This document shows, one piece after another, positions 42,678 to 51,309 of a DNA stretch of 64,000 nt. The position numbers and the translations under genes are program-made. Below the pieces are notes generated by a model that was not told the DNA's origin, did no database searches, and saw nothing but the letters and a program-made list of their open reading frames with translations. Each line of letters opens with the position of its first letter. Position 1 is the first letter of the stretch. This DNA is from Arthrobacter saudimassiliensis (GTDB lineage: Bacteria; Actinomycetota; Actinomycetes; Actinomycetales; Micrococcaceae), in the NCBI GenBank assembly GCA_900016675.1, contig LN483070.1, positions 868,001-932,000 of the forward strand, given 5' to 3'.

Positions 42678-43376
42678 CTACTCCTCCAGGGTGATGCAGC
42701 CGACGACGGTGCCGGCGTCTGCTGCCGGTGTCCCGCCCTGCTCCGAGGACTCATAGCTGATGAGCAGCGACTTGCCCTCTCCGTCGTCGGGCACCAGCCA
42801 GGGGACGGTGGTGCTCGCATCGGCGTTGCCCGAGGTGTCGGTGGTGAAGTCCACTGCCAGCCGGCCCTGCTGACCGGATGTGTTGCGGTCCTGATACACC
42901 TCTCCCGCATCCGAGGGATCGTCGCCGCAGTCGTCGGCGTGCATCAGCGCCGTATAGGTCGAATTGGGTGCGAAACCCTGCGGCACCAGCTGGACGGTGG
43001 TGTCCGCCTCGGTCTCCCGCACCGTGGCGCTGACCGAGGCGCCGTCGGGAATCAGCGCCGTGTCGTAGGTGGTGGCGACGGCGTTTTCGCACCAGGGGCC
43101 GAAGGTTCCCTGCACCAGGCCGGAGGCGATCGCGCTGGGCTCGGTCGTGCCGCACCGACCGGGGTCCACGGTCTCGCCGTCGCCGGGGGCGGCCTGGCAG
43201 TCGTCGTCATCGTCGCCTGTACATGAGGGGGACCCGGAAGGCTGCGACGTGCCGGCGGCCGGGGAAGAAGCGGAGGTGTCGTCGGTGGTCCCGCCGTCGC
43301 CGTCATCCGCGCAGCCGACAAGCAGAAGGGCTGCTGCTGCCGCGAGGGTGGCCAGGGACCGTGCTGCGCCTGCCAT
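42678..43376 (-). CDS. SodC-like lipoprotein lacking copper ligands
   Basis: 232 residues. The leader ends LLLVGC, a lipobox with Cys22, followed by a Ser/Thr/Asp-rich spacer including a run of acidic residues (TGDDDDD). The C-terminal half resembles Cu/Zn superoxide dismutase: YTALMHADDCG and DAGEVYQD align with the family's AHxHxxxC and AGxHYD segments, and Cys150 and Cys227 match its disulfide. However, copper-ligand positions are Leu144 and Val160, so only His146 remains and enzyme activity is unlikely. Some actinobacterial SodC-like lipoproteins are similarly degenerate; role unknown. Confidence 0.6.
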   Translation of the reverse strand: MAGAARSLATLAAAAALLLVGCADDGDGGTTDDTSASSPAAGTSQPSGSPSCTGDDDDDCQAAPGDGETVDPGRCGTTEPSAIASGLVQGTFGPWCENAVATTYDTALIPDGASVSATVRETEADTTVQLVPQGFAPNSTYTALMHADDCGDDPSDAGEVYQDRNTSGQQGRLAVDFTTDTSGNADASTTVPWLVPDDGEGKSLLISYESSEQGGTPAADAGTVVGCITLEE

Positions 43377-43800
43377 GGAACCGTCCTTGGGTCGGTGCGG
43401 TGGGGACTGTGGTGCTGCGTCCTGGTGTTCCAGCGTGGCAGCCGGTTCCGCCCATGCCAAGGCCCGCTGCACAGAGCAGGGGTTCCGGAGCCGCAGCGGG
43501 GCAGGGAACAGGGACGCGGTGAGCCGGCCGACCGGGGATGGGCCGTCGACAGGGCCAGGAGGGGCGCCGGGCGGCGACGACGACGGCGGGGTCCGGTGCC
43601 CGGCGGCGAACTGTAGGGGCAGAAGTCGCAGGTGGGAAGACGCGGTACCGGGATTCGCCTGAGGCGCCCGCAAACTGACGCCCCCGTCGGAAAAACGCTT
43701 CCATGCAGGAGGGGAGGACCTTATCCTCAGGCCACGGCCCGGCTTGGGGGAGCGGGGCTGCCGCCACCCGCAGTTCATCACTCGCACTCTGAGGGGAACC
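43377..43800. other. Divergent control region between lipoprotein and M28 peptidase genes
   Basis: 424 bp without a gene. It must hold promoters for both divergent genes. A weak inverted repeat (CGCCGGGC 43565-43572 with GCCCGGCG 43598-43605) is the only structure noticed. Confidence 0.4.
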
Positions 43801-45486
43801 ATGAAGAGCAGATCAACCCTGCGCGGCGCCGCCCTGGCCGCCGCGCTCGTCCTGACCGCCGCCTCCGCCGCTCCTGCCGTTGCCGCCGACGTCAACGGCC
43901 AAGGCGGAGGACAGCACGGTCCCGGCAAGCCGGGCCCCGGGCACGGGGACCACAAGCCCGGCAAACCGGGGAAGCCGGAGGACCCGGGGAAGCCGGAGAA
44001 GCCCGGAAAACCCGGCAAGCCGGACAAACCGGGACGGGATCAGAGCGCGCAGCTGCGCAAAGCGGTCACCGAGCAGAACGTCTTCGGGCACCTGGCCGCC
44101 CTGCAGCGCACGGCCGAGGCCAACGGAGGCAACCGCGCGGCCGGAACGCCCGGCTATGAGGCAGGCGCCGCCTACATCGAGGGACAGCTGCGCCGGGCCG
44201 GCTACGACCCCGTCCGCCAGTACTTCTCCTACGACCAGTACGTGCTCGCCGGCCAGGAGCTGGAACAGGTCGAACCGAACCAGCAGACCTACACCGCCGG
44301 CACCGACTACACCGCCATGTCCTACTCGGCCGCCGGGGAGGTGACCGCCGCCGTCGTCCCGGTGGATATCAACCTGGCCGGTGACCGCGCCAGCACCAGC
44401 GGCTGCGAGGCGGCGGATTTCGCCGGCTTCGAGGCCGGCAGCATCGCCCTGCTGCAGCGCGGTACCTGCGACTTCGGCACCAAGGTCGCCAACGCCGCGG
44501 CTGCCGGCGCCGCAGCCGCGGTGGTCTTCAATCAGGGCAACGACGTGCCCGGCGATGACAGGTTCGGCCTGGTCAACGGCACCCTGGGCAGCGAACTGTC
44601 CGCGATCCCCGCCGTCGGCGCCACCTTCGCCCTCGGCGAGGAGCTGGCCGGCACCCCGGGTGCCGTGCTGCGCCTGGGCGTTGACGCCTCGGTCCGCACC
44701 GTGGACACCTTCAACATCCTTTCCGACACCCGACAGGGCGACCCCGGGCGGCAGGTCGTCGTCGGCGCGCATCTGGATTCGGTGCTCGAGGGACCGGGGA
44801 TCAACGACAACGGCAGCGGCAGCGCCGCGATCCTGGAGACCGCGATCCAGCTGCAGCGCTCCGGCAACAAGTTCAAACTGGAAAACCAGGTCCGCTTCGC
44901 CTTCTGGGGCGGCGAGGAAGACGGGCTGGTCGGCTCCGACTACTACGTCTCCCAGCTGGACCAGGCCGGGCTGGACAACACGCTCCTGAACCTGAACTTC
45001 GACATGGTCGGCTCCCCGAACTTCGTCCGGTTCGTGTACGACGGCGACGGCGACGCCTTCGGTACCGCCGGGCCCACCGGCTCGGACGTGATCGAGGGCG
45101 TGTTCAACGAGTACTTCGCCGAGCAGGGGCTGGCAACAGCGCCCACGGAGTTCGACGGCCGGTCCGACTACTACGGGTTCATCAACAACGGCATTCCGGC
45201 CGGCGGCCTGTTCACCGGCGCGGAGGGCGTGAAGACGGCGGAGGAGGCCGCACTGTTCGGGGGAACGGCGGGGGAGTCCTACGATCCCTGCTATCACTCG
45301 GCGTGCGACGACCTGACGAACATCAACCGGCAGGTGCTCGATGAGATGTCCGACGCCGTGGCCCACGCAACGCTGACCTTCGCCCAGACGGACGCGGACC
45401 TGCGCGGCGGGGAGCCGGTGGGCCCCTCGGCCCGGTCGTTCGCGGCGGAGCAGCCGGCCCGCCAGGGCCACCTGTGGCGGCGCTGA
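43801..45486 (+). CDS. Secreted M28-family zinc aminopeptidase with PA domain
   Basis: 561 residues. Signal peptide 1-29 (cleavage near AVAA), then a collagen-like linker of Pro-Gly-Lys repeats at about 41-79, a region with an inserted PA domain (EAGSIALLQRGTCDFGTKV), and the M28 catalytic domain. Zinc ligands and base are visible in VVGAHLDS, GINDNGSGSAA, WGGEEDG, DMVGS and YHSACDD. It is of the Streptomyces aminopeptidase S type and probably trims extracellular peptides for nutrition. GAGGGG lies before the ATG. The linker is unusually regular for this family and may bind the cell wall. Confidence 0.92.
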   Translation: MKSRSTLRGAALAAALVLTAASAAPAVAADVNGQGGGQHGPGKPGPGHGDHKPGKPGKPEDPGKPEKPGKPGKPDKPGRDQSAQLRKAVTEQNVFGHLAALQRTAEANGGNRAAGTPGYEAGAAYIEGQLRRAGYDPVRQYFSYDQYVLAGQELEQVEPNQQTYTAGTDYTAMSYSAAGEVTAAVVPVDINLAGDRASTSGCEAADFAGFEAGSIALLQRGTCDFGTKVANAAAAGAAAAVVFNQGNDVPGDDRFGLVNGTLGSELSAIPAVGATFALGEELAGTPGAVLRLGVDASVRTVDTFNILSDTRQGDPGRQVVVGAHLDSVLEGPGINDNGSGSAAILETAIQLQRSGNKFKLENQVRFAFWGGEEDGLVGSDYYVSQLDQAGLDNTLLNLNFDMVGSPNFVRFVYDGDGDAFGTAGPTGSDVIEGVFNEYFAEQGLATAPTEFDGRSDYYGFINNGIPAGGLFTGAEGVKTAEEAALFGGTAGESYDPCYHSACDDLTNINRQVLDEMSDAVAHATLTFAQTDADLRGGEPVGPSARSFAAEQPARQGHLWRR

Positions 45487-45573
45487 GTCAGGCCGACGGC
45501 GGCCCGGAGGGCCCGGACCGCCGCTGAAGACCGTTCGTTCCGGCCCGGGCTCGGCCGGGCGGGAGCGAACCGG

Positions 45574-45610
45574 GGCGGGGAGGTCGTTCAGGCGGCCTCC
45601 CCGCCGTTTT
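45574..45610 (+). terminator. Rho-independent terminator after the M28 peptidase gene
   Basis: GGCGGGGAGG (45574-45583) pairs with CCTCCCCGCC (45596-45605) around a 12-nt loop and is followed by GTTTT. It lies about 90 bp past the stop. Confidence 0.72.
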
Positions 45611-45677
45611 GCCCGGGACGCAGGGGGCCGTTGCTCCACTCTCGGCGCGTTGAGGGCGGAATAAGGGCGGCTAAGCA

Positions 45678-45727
45678 GCGCCACCCCGCCGATAGATGGC
45701 TGCGGTAGGGCGCCACCCCGCCGATAG
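45678..45727 (+). repeat. 18-bp direct repeat upstream of mfd
   Basis: GCGCCACCCCGCCGATAG occurs at 45678-45695 and 45710-45727, period 32 bp (about three helical turns). It lies 180-230 bp before the mfd start. Possibly a duplicated control site. Confidence 0.55.
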
Positions 45728-45908
45728 GCGCATGGGGACGAGGAGCCCGGCGCTGAGGGCCAGGGCAGCCGCGGGCAGAAAAATCAGCTCTCAGCGGTAC
45801 CGCCCGCACCCGCACCGACGCGGGGGTAGGGTGGAAAACAAAAAGCCCCGGGGCCCGCCTGCGCGGACTTCGGGTATTTGCCGTGCAGCTGAAGGAGACC
45901 CCCGCCCC

Positions 45909-48900
45909 ATGAGCCTGAACGGACTTCGCGCCGCGCTCGCCGAGGACCCCTCGTACGCCCGCGTCCGTGCGGGGGCGGCCCGCACACGGGAACGGCGCAG
46001 CGAGGACCTGCAGATCAGCGCGCCGCAGGGGATGCGGGCAGCCCTGGTCGCCGAAATGGTGGACGGCCTGGCCGACGCCGACGCCCCCGACGCCGCCCGC
46101 CCGCCGGTGGTCCTCGCCGTCACCGCCACCGGCCGCGAAGCCGAGGACCTGGCGGCGGCGCTGCGCAGCTACCTCCCGCTGGAGGCCATCGAGGAGTTCC
46201 CCAGCTGGGAAACCCTGCCGCACGAACGGCTTTCCCCGCGCTCGGACACCGTGGGCCGCCGGCTCTCGGTGCTGCGCCGCCTCGCACACCCGGGCCAGGA
46301 CCCTGTGAAGGTCGTGGTCGCGCCGGTGCGCGCCGTCGTCCAGCCGCTGGTCGCCGGACTCGGCGAGCTGGAGCCGGTGTCCCTGAAGGTGGGGGAGGAA
46401 CGCAGCTTCGACGACGTCGTCAAGGCGCTCTCGGCCGCCGCCTACGCCCGCGTGGACATGGTCACCCACCGCGGAGAGTTCGCCGTGCGCGGCGGCATCC
46501 TGGACGTCTTCCCGCCGATCGACGACCACCCCATCCGCATCGACTTCTTCGGCGACGAAGTGGAGTCGATGCGCTGGTTCGCCGTCGCCGACCAGCGGAC
46601 CCTGACGGGCGAGAACGTCACCCATCCCACCGAGCTCTATGCCCCGCCGTGCCGGGAGCTGCTGATCACCCCCGCCGTGATGAGCCGTGCCGCCAAGCTC
46701 AAGCCGCAGATGCCGGCCGCAGCCGACATGCTGGAAAAGATCGCCGGCGGCATCGCCGTCGAAGGCATGGAGTCCCTGGCCCCGGTACTCGTCGACGCCA
46801 TGGTCCCGCTCATGGGCGAGCTGCCGCCGGGTTCCATCGCCGTCGTCGTCGAGCCGGAGAAGGTGCGCTCCCGCGCCCACGACCTCGAGGAAACCAACGC
46901 CGAGTTCCTGGCCGCGGCGTGGGCCACCGCGTCCGACGGCGGGGCCGCGCCGGTGGACCTGTCCGGCGAGGTGAGCGCGGAGCTGGAATCGGCCGGTTTC
47001 CGGTCCCTGACCGACACCCGCTCCGCGGCGCTGGCGAACGACGTCGCGTGGTGGTCCGTCACCTCGCTGAACCAGGACGAGGAAACCGTCCTGGACATCG
47101 ACACCCTGACCATCAACGCCCGTGAACCCCGCGGGTACCAGGGCGACGTGCAGGAAATGATGGACTTCATCGGCACCCGGGTCCGGGACGGGTGGAAGGT
47201 CGTGGTGGTGACCGAGGGCCCCGGCCCGGCCGCCCGCCTGGCCGAACTCTTCCACGAGCACGAGCTGCCCGCCGCCCGGGTGGACTCCCTGGACACCGCC
47301 CCGCAGGCCGGGATCATCGAGATCACCACCGCCAGCGCCGGCCGCGGCTTCGTCTTCGACTCGCTGAAGACCGGGCTGCTCACCGAGGCGGACCTGCTGG
47401 GCCGGGCCACCGCCTACTCCACCCGCGACATGCGCAAGATGCCCTCCCGGCGGCGCAACGCCGTCGACCCGCTGCAGCTGCGCGAGGGCGACTTCGTGGT
47501 GCACGAGCAGCACGGCATCGGCAGGTTCAAGGAACTGATCCAGCGGGCCACCGGCGCTGGCGCGAACAAGACCGTGCGCGAGTACCTGGTGCTGGAGTAC
47601 GCCCCGGCCAAGCGCGGCGCGCCGGGGGACCGGCTGTTCGTGCCCACCGACCAGCTGGACCAGATCACCCGCTACGTGGGCGGGGACGTGCCGGTGCTGT
47701 CCAAGATGGGCGGCTCGGACTGGGCCAAGACCAAGTCCCGGGCCCGCAAGGCGGTCAAGGAGATCGCCGGCGAGCTGATCCGGCTGTACTCGGCGCGGAT
47801 GGCCTCCCGCGGGCACGCCTTCGGCCCGGACACCCCCTGGCAGCGCGAGCTGGAGGAAGCCTTCCCGTACGTGGAGACCCCCGACCAGCTGACCACGATC
47901 AACGAGGTCAAGGCGGACATGGAGCGCGAGGTGCCGATGGACCGGCTGGTCTCGGGCGACGTCGGCTACGGCAAGACCGAGATCGCGGTGCGGGCCGCGT
48001 TCAAGGCGGTGCAGGACGGCAAGCAGGTGGCGGTGCTGGTGCCCACCACGCTGCTGGCCCAGCAGCACATGGAAACCTTCACCGAGCGCTTCTCCGGCTT
48101 CCCCGTCCGGGTCCAGTCCCTGTCCCGGTTCCAGACCGCCAAGGAAGCCAAGGAGGTCACCGAGGGGATCCGCAACGGATCCGTGGACGTGGTGATCGGC
48201 ACGCACCGGCTGCTCAGCCAGGAGGTCCAGTTCAAGGACCTGGGCCTGGTCATCGTCGACGAGGAGCAACGCTTCGGCGTCGAACACAAGGAGGCGCTGA
48301 AGAAGATGCGCACCAACGTGGACGTACTGGCCATGAGTGCGACGCCGATCCCCCGCACCCTAGAGATGTCGCTGACCGGCATCCGCGAGACGTCGACGCT
48401 GGCGACGCCGCCGGAGGAGCGGCACCCGGTGCTCACCTACGTGGGCCCGTACACGGACAAGCAGGCCTCGGCGGCCATCCGCCGTGAACTGATGCGCGAG
48501 GGCCAGGTGTTCTTCGTGCACAACCGGGTGTCCTCGATCGAGCGCATCGCCTCGCACCTGCAGCAGCTGGTGCCGGAGGCGCGGATCGCCGTCGCCCACG
48601 GCCAGATGAGCGAGGCGCGCCTGGAGCAGATCATCGTGGACTTCTGGGAGAAGAAGTTCGACGTCCTGGTGTGCACCACGATCATCGAGACCGGCCTGGA
48701 TATCTCCAATGCCAACACGCTGATCGTGGACCGGGCGGACAACTTCGGCCTGTCCCAGCTGCACCAGCTGCGCGGGCGGGTCGGCCGCGGCCGGGAGCGT
48801 GCCTACGCGTACTTCCTGTATCCGGCGGAAAAGCCGCTGGGCGAGGTGGCGCTGGAGCGGCTGAAGGCCGTGGCGGCTCACAACGAGCTCGGCGCCGGCA

Positions 48901-49535
48901 TGCAGCTGGCGATGAAGGACCTGGAGATCCGCGGTGCCGGCAACCTGCTCGGCGGCGAGCAGTCCGGGCACATCGCCGGCGTCGGCTTCGACCTGTACAT
49001 CCGGCTGGTCGGCGAGGCCGTTGCGGACTTCCGCGGCGAGGCCGAGCAGAAGGCCGCCGAGATGAAGATCGAGCTCCCGGTCAACGCCCACCTGCCGCAC
49101 GATTACGTGCCCGGGGAGCGGCTGCGTCTCGAGGCCTACCGCAAGCTGGCCGCCGCGCTGACGAACGAGGCGATCGACGAAGTGCTTGCCGAGCTGACCG
49201 ACCGCTACGGGCAGCCGCCGCAGCCGGTGCTGAACCTCATCGAGGTGGCACGGTTCCGGGTACTGGCCCGCAGCGCCGGGCTTACCGACGTCGCCGTCCA
49301 GGGCAACTTCATCAAGTTCGCCCCGGCCTCCAGCCTGCCCGAGTCCAGGGTGATGCGCCTGCAGCGCATGTACCCGGGCGCGCAGGTGAAGCCTGCGCTC
49401 GACGCCGTGCTGGTGCCCAAGCCTAAGACCGCCCGGATCGGGGGGCGGGACCTGGTGGACGCCGAGATCCTCGCGTGGGCGCGCCAGGTGGTGGAGGCGA
49501 TCTTCATGGAACAGCCGGTCAAGGCCGGCGCGTAG
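45909..49535 (+). CDS. mfd: Transcription-repair coupling factor
   Basis: DNA translocase that removes stalled RNA polymerase and recruits UvrA. 1208 residues, normal for Mfd. The order is a UvrB-like region (about 1-350), the RNA polymerase-interacting domain (about 470-560, with LREGDFVVHEQHGIGRFK), the translocase with Walker A GDVGYGKTEIA and helicase motif DEEQRFG, and the C-terminal autoinhibitory domain. The ATG has AAGGAG 11 bases upstream. A strong hairpin (49804-49842) is shared with the convergent gene. Confidence 0.97.
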   Translation: MSLNGLRAALAEDPSYARVRAGAARTRERRSEDLQISAPQGMRAALVAEMVDGLADADAPDAARPPVVLAVTATGREAEDLAAALRSYLPLEAIEEFPSWETLPHERLSPRSDTVGRRLSVLRRLAHPGQDPVKVVVAPVRAVVQPLVAGLGELEPVSLKVGEERSFDDVVKALSAAAYARVDMVTHRGEFAVRGGILDVFPPIDDHPIRIDFFGDEVESMRWFAVADQRTLTGENVTHPTELYAPPCRELLITPAVMSRAAKLKPQMPAAADMLEKIAGGIAVEGMESLAPVLVDAMVPLMGELPPGSIAVVVEPEKVRSRAHDLEETNAEFLAAAWATASDGGAAPVDLSGEVSAELESAGFRSLTDTRSAALANDVAWWSVTSLNQDEETVLDIDTLTINAREPRGYQGDVQEMMDFIGTRVRDGWKVVVVTEGPGPAARLAELFHEHELPAARVDSLDTAPQAGIIEITTASAGRGFVFDSLKTGLLTEADLLGRATAYSTRDMRKMPSRRRNAVDPLQLREGDFVVHEQHGIGRFKELIQRATGAGANKTVREYLVLEYAPAKRGAPGDRLFVPTDQLDQITRYVGGDVPVLSKMGGSDWAKTKSRARKAVKEIAGELIRLYSARMASRGHAFGPDTPWQRELEEAFPYVETPDQLTTINEVKADMEREVPMDRLVSGDVGYGKTEIAVRAAFKAVQDGKQVAVLVPTTLLAQQHMETFTERFSGFPVRVQSLSRFQTAKEAKEVTEGIRNGSVDVVIGTHRLLSQEVQFKDLGLVIVDEEQRFGVEHKEALKKMRTNVDVLAMSATPIPRTLEMSLTGIRETSTLATPPEERHPVLTYVGPYTDKQASAAIRRELMREGQVFFVHNRVSSIERIASHLQQLVPEARIAVAHGQMSEARLEQIIVDFWEKKFDVLVCTTIIETGLDISNANTLIVDRADNFGLSQLHQLRGRVGRGRERAYAYFLYPAEKPLGEVALERLKAVAAHNELGAGMQLAMKDLEIRGAGNLLGGEQSGHIAGVGFDLYIRLVGEAVADFRGEAEQKAAEMKIELPVNAHLPHDYVPGERLRLEAYRKLAAALTNEAIDEVLAELTDRYGQPPQPVLNLIEVARFRVLARSAGLTDVAVQGNFIKFAPASSLPESRVMRLQRMYPGAQVKPALDAVLVPKPKTARIGGRDLVDAEILAWARQVVEAIFMEQPVKAGA

Positions 49536-49538
49536 GCG

Positions 49539-49679
49539 TCAGCCTGCGGCCAGGGTCACGGCGAAGGCCACCGCGACGGCGACGAGGACGGCGACCACCA
49601 CGCCGTATCCGATCTGGTTCACGCGACGGCGGCGCCGGCGCTCCAGGCGCAGGTCCCTGCGGGTCATGGTTGTGCTCAT
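49539..49679 (-). CDS. Small basic membrane protein, 46 residues
   Basis: Starts MSTTMTRRDLRLERRRRRR and then has one hydrophobic helix rich in Val and Ala (VVVAVLVAVAVAFAVTLAAG) to the stop. Basic head plus a single helix is a common plan of very small actinobacterial membrane proteins. It converges on mfd with 3 bp between stops. No strong ribosome binding site is seen, and function is unknown. Confidence 0.5.
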   Translation of the reverse strand: MSTTMTRRDLRLERRRRRRVNQIGYGVVVAVLVAVAVAFAVTLAAG

Positions 49680-49803
49680 GTGCGTGACTGTAGGAACCGG
49701 CCCTCGGGGGCTTTAAGAGTAGTTGTCACCTGCCTGCTGCGGGATCGCTACTCGTTTGCCTTGCGGGCGGGCTACTTGGCCGCACCGGCACCGTTCAGAA
49801 AAG

Positions 49804-49842
49804 ACGCAGGAGGGGCACCCGATACGGGTGCCCCTCCTGCGT
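49804..49842. terminator. Strong hairpin terminator downstream of the 85-residue membrane protein gene
   Basis: An 18-bp perfect stem, ACGCAGGAGGGGCACCCG at 49804-49821 with 49825-49842, and a 3-nt loop. On the minus strand it is followed by CTTTTC, on the plus strand by TTG. It ends the minus-strand gene at 49862 and may also block read-through from mfd. Confidence 0.82.
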
Positions 49843-49861
49843 TTGAAGCTGTGTGGGGGTC

Positions 49862-50119
49862 TTACCGGCCTTCGTCGCCCGGGCGTCCCTCGGCCAGCTC
49901 GCGGGCGCTGTCGGAGCGGCCCATGAGCATCGGCACGAAGTAGGCCAGGGTGAAGGCGGCCAGGCAGGTGCCCAGAGGCCAGATGTTGTCAAAGTCCAGC
50001 CAGGTCAGGGTGTAGATGCCGACCAGGAAGAGGGCGAACATCAGGATGAAGGTGATCAGGTTGCTGGCCAGGTGGCCTTCGCCCGAGTGGGTGGGTTCCT
50101 TGGCGCGGGTGCCTGCCAT
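49862..50119 (-). CDS. Small two-helix membrane protein, 85 residues
   Basis: Polar start with GTRAKEPTHSGEGH, then two membrane helices (ITFILMFALFLVGIYTLTWL and WPLGTCLAAFTLAYFVPML), and a charged tail RSDSARELAEGRPGDEGR. Family not recognised. GGAGAACACC precedes the ATG. It lies 40 bp after deoC in the same direction and ends at a strong terminator. Confidence 0.72.
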   Translation of the reverse strand: MAGTRAKEPTHSGEGHLASNLITFILMFALFLVGIYTLTWLDFDNIWPLGTCLAAFTLAYFVPMLMGRSDSARELAEGRPGDEGR

Positions 50120-50159
50120 GGTGTTCTCCGTTTCGAAAGTTCTTCAGCAGCCGTATGGC

Positions 50160-50831
50160 TCAGTAGCCAGAGGCGGCATTACCACCGTTAACAATAGCGA
50201 TTCCCGAGCTGGCACCAATTCGGGTGGCGCCCGCCTCGATCATCGCACGGGCATCTTCGACGTTGCGGACGCCGCCGGAGGCCTTCACTCCCATGGTCGG
50301 GCCGACGGCTGAGCGCATCAGTGCGACGTCCTCAGCAGTGGCTCCGCCGCCGTTAAAGCCGGTGGAGGTCTTCACGAAGTCGGCCCCGGCTTCCACCGCG
50401 GCCTCGCAGGCCAGCACCTTCTGCTCGTCGCTGAGCAGGGAGGTTTCGATGATCACCTTGAGGATCGCGCCGCCGTCGTGCACGACGGCGGCAACGCCGG
50501 CGATGTCCCGGACCAGCGCCTCGCGGTCGCCCCGGCGGGCGGCGGCGATGTCGATGACCATGTCGATCTCGTCCGCGCCGTCCTGCACCGCGCCCTGGGC
50601 CTCGAAGGCCTTGACCTCCGTGGTGGTCGCGCCGAGCGGAAAGCCGATGACGGAGCAGGTGAGCACGCCGCTGCCCTTGAGCTCGTTGTGGACCGTGCTG
50701 ACCCAGATCGGGTTTACGCAGACGGACTTGAAGTTGTACTCCATGGCTTCGGAGCAGACCTTGAGGATGTCTTCCCGGCTGGCCTCGGGCTTGAGGAGGG
50801 TGTGGTCAATGTAGGAGGCGAGCTCAGTCAT
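50160..50831 (-). CDS. deoC: Deoxyribose-phosphate aldolase
   Basis: 223-residue TIM-barrel aldolase splitting 2-deoxyribose-5-phosphate into glyceraldehyde-3-phosphate and acetaldehyde in deoxynucleoside catabolism. The Schiff-base lysine is Lys154 (DFVKTSTGF), the second active-site lysine Lys183 ([10 protein letters not shown]), and the proton-relay Asp is in EIDMVIDI. An ATG nine bases upstream (50840) is an alternative start. Purine nucleoside phosphorylase and a phosphohexomutase, which work in the same salvage area, lie at 55-58 kb. Confidence 0.95.
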   Translation of the reverse strand: MTELASYIDHTLLKPEASREDILKVCSEAMEYNFKSVCVNPIWVSTVHNELKGSGVLTCSVIGFPLGATTTEVKAFEAQGAVQDGADEIDMVIDIAAARRGDREALVRDIAGVAAVVHDGGAILKVIIETSLLSDEQKVLACEAAVEAGADFVKTSTGFNGGGATAEDVALMRSAVGPTMGVKASGGVRNVEDARAMIEAGATRIGASSGIAIVNGGNAASGY

Positions 50832-50937
50832 GGCTCCCATTTTGCCATAGGGGCGGTGTGGGAGGTGGTGGGCGGCGGCGACACAGGCGCTGCACGATGC
50901 GGACGTGACGAACATCCGACCAGGGTCTTTCCGGGTT

Positions 50938-50979
50938 AAAAAGGAAATGGTCGTGGAGCCTGGCTCCACGACCATTTCC
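50938..50979 (-). terminator. Rho-independent terminator of the secreted peptide gene
   Basis: GGAAATGGTCGTGGAGCC (50943-50960) pairs with the complement at 50962-50979; the outer 15-16 bp form the stem. On the minus strand it is followed at once by TTTTTAACC. It begins 8 bp past the stop of the 45-residue peptide gene. An intrinsic terminator this good argues that the small gene is a real, highly expressed unit. Confidence 0.88.
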
Positions 50980-50986
50980 GTCCGAA

Positions 50987-51124
50987 CTAGCTCGGCCAGT
51001 AACCGACCAGCGGCTTCACAACGGTTCCACCCGAATAATCGGATGCAGCCGCGGCGGGGGCCGCCGCACCGAACATTGCGATTGCTGCGGCCAGCAGAAG
51101 GGACGCACCCAGTTTCTTCTTCAT
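50987..51124 (-). CDS. Small secreted peptide precursor, 45 residues
   Basis: The sequence has a basic start (MKKK), a hydrophobic core of Leu and Ala, and the signal peptidase site A-A-A-A-S near residue 27. The mature peptide would be about 18 residues, [24 protein letters not shown] lies at ideal distance before the ATG. It is monocistronic, ending in a canonical terminator 8 bp later, with a 20-bp palindrome in its leader. It is divergent from a TPR protein gene. Pattern and context suggest an exported signal peptide, by analogy to Phr-type pheromones; no sequence family is recognised. Confidence 0.78.
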   Translation of the reverse strand: MKKKLGASLLLAAAIAMFGAAAPAAAASDYSGGTVVKPLVGYWPS

Positions 51125-51149
51125 ATTCTCTCCCCGAGGACGCGGTCTT

Positions 51150-51169
51150 CCACAGGCTAATGCCTGTGG
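51150..51169. promoter_or_regulatory. 20-bp palindrome in the leader of the secreted peptide gene
   Basis: CCACAGGC-TAAT-GCCTGTGG, perfect 8-bp arms, 26 bp upstream of the peptide start. A TAGGAT hexamer on the minus strand (51178-51183) could be the -10, which would place the palindrome around the transcript start. It may be an operator or an mRNA stem-loop. Confidence 0.5.
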
Positions 51170-51309
51170 GTTTGAATCCTACGTCACGAATGGTGTAACG
51201 GCGGACGGTACGGGGACACCGATGACCTGTCGGCTTGTAACGTGGGTGCATACTCGTCGGGCGATGGCACAATGAGCGGGATTGCAGGAACGAAAAAAGG
51301 AAAGCGCCG

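Larger units (their letters stand above)
45487..45908. other. Region between the M28 peptidase and mfd
   Basis: 422 bp without a gene. It holds a near-perfect hairpin (45497-45507 with 45513-45523, one mismatch), the terminator at 45574-45610, and an 18-bp direct repeat (45678-45727). The mfd ribosome binding site AAGGAG is at 45892-45897. Confidence 0.5.

Noticed and set aside
43965-44040. Repeated AAGCCGGGG-like DNA in the M28 peptidase gene as a CRISPR-like or satellite repeat
   Set aside because: The units encode the Pro-Gly-Lys linker in frame and vary at codon third positions; there are no spacers.
43813-45684. 623-codon minus-strand open frame
   Set aside because: Antisense of the M28 peptidase, whose signal peptide and zinc motifs are intact on the plus strand.
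45588-48287. 899-codon minus-strand open frame
   Set aside because: Antisense of mfd, with low-complexity His/Gln/Leu/Gly-rich translation.
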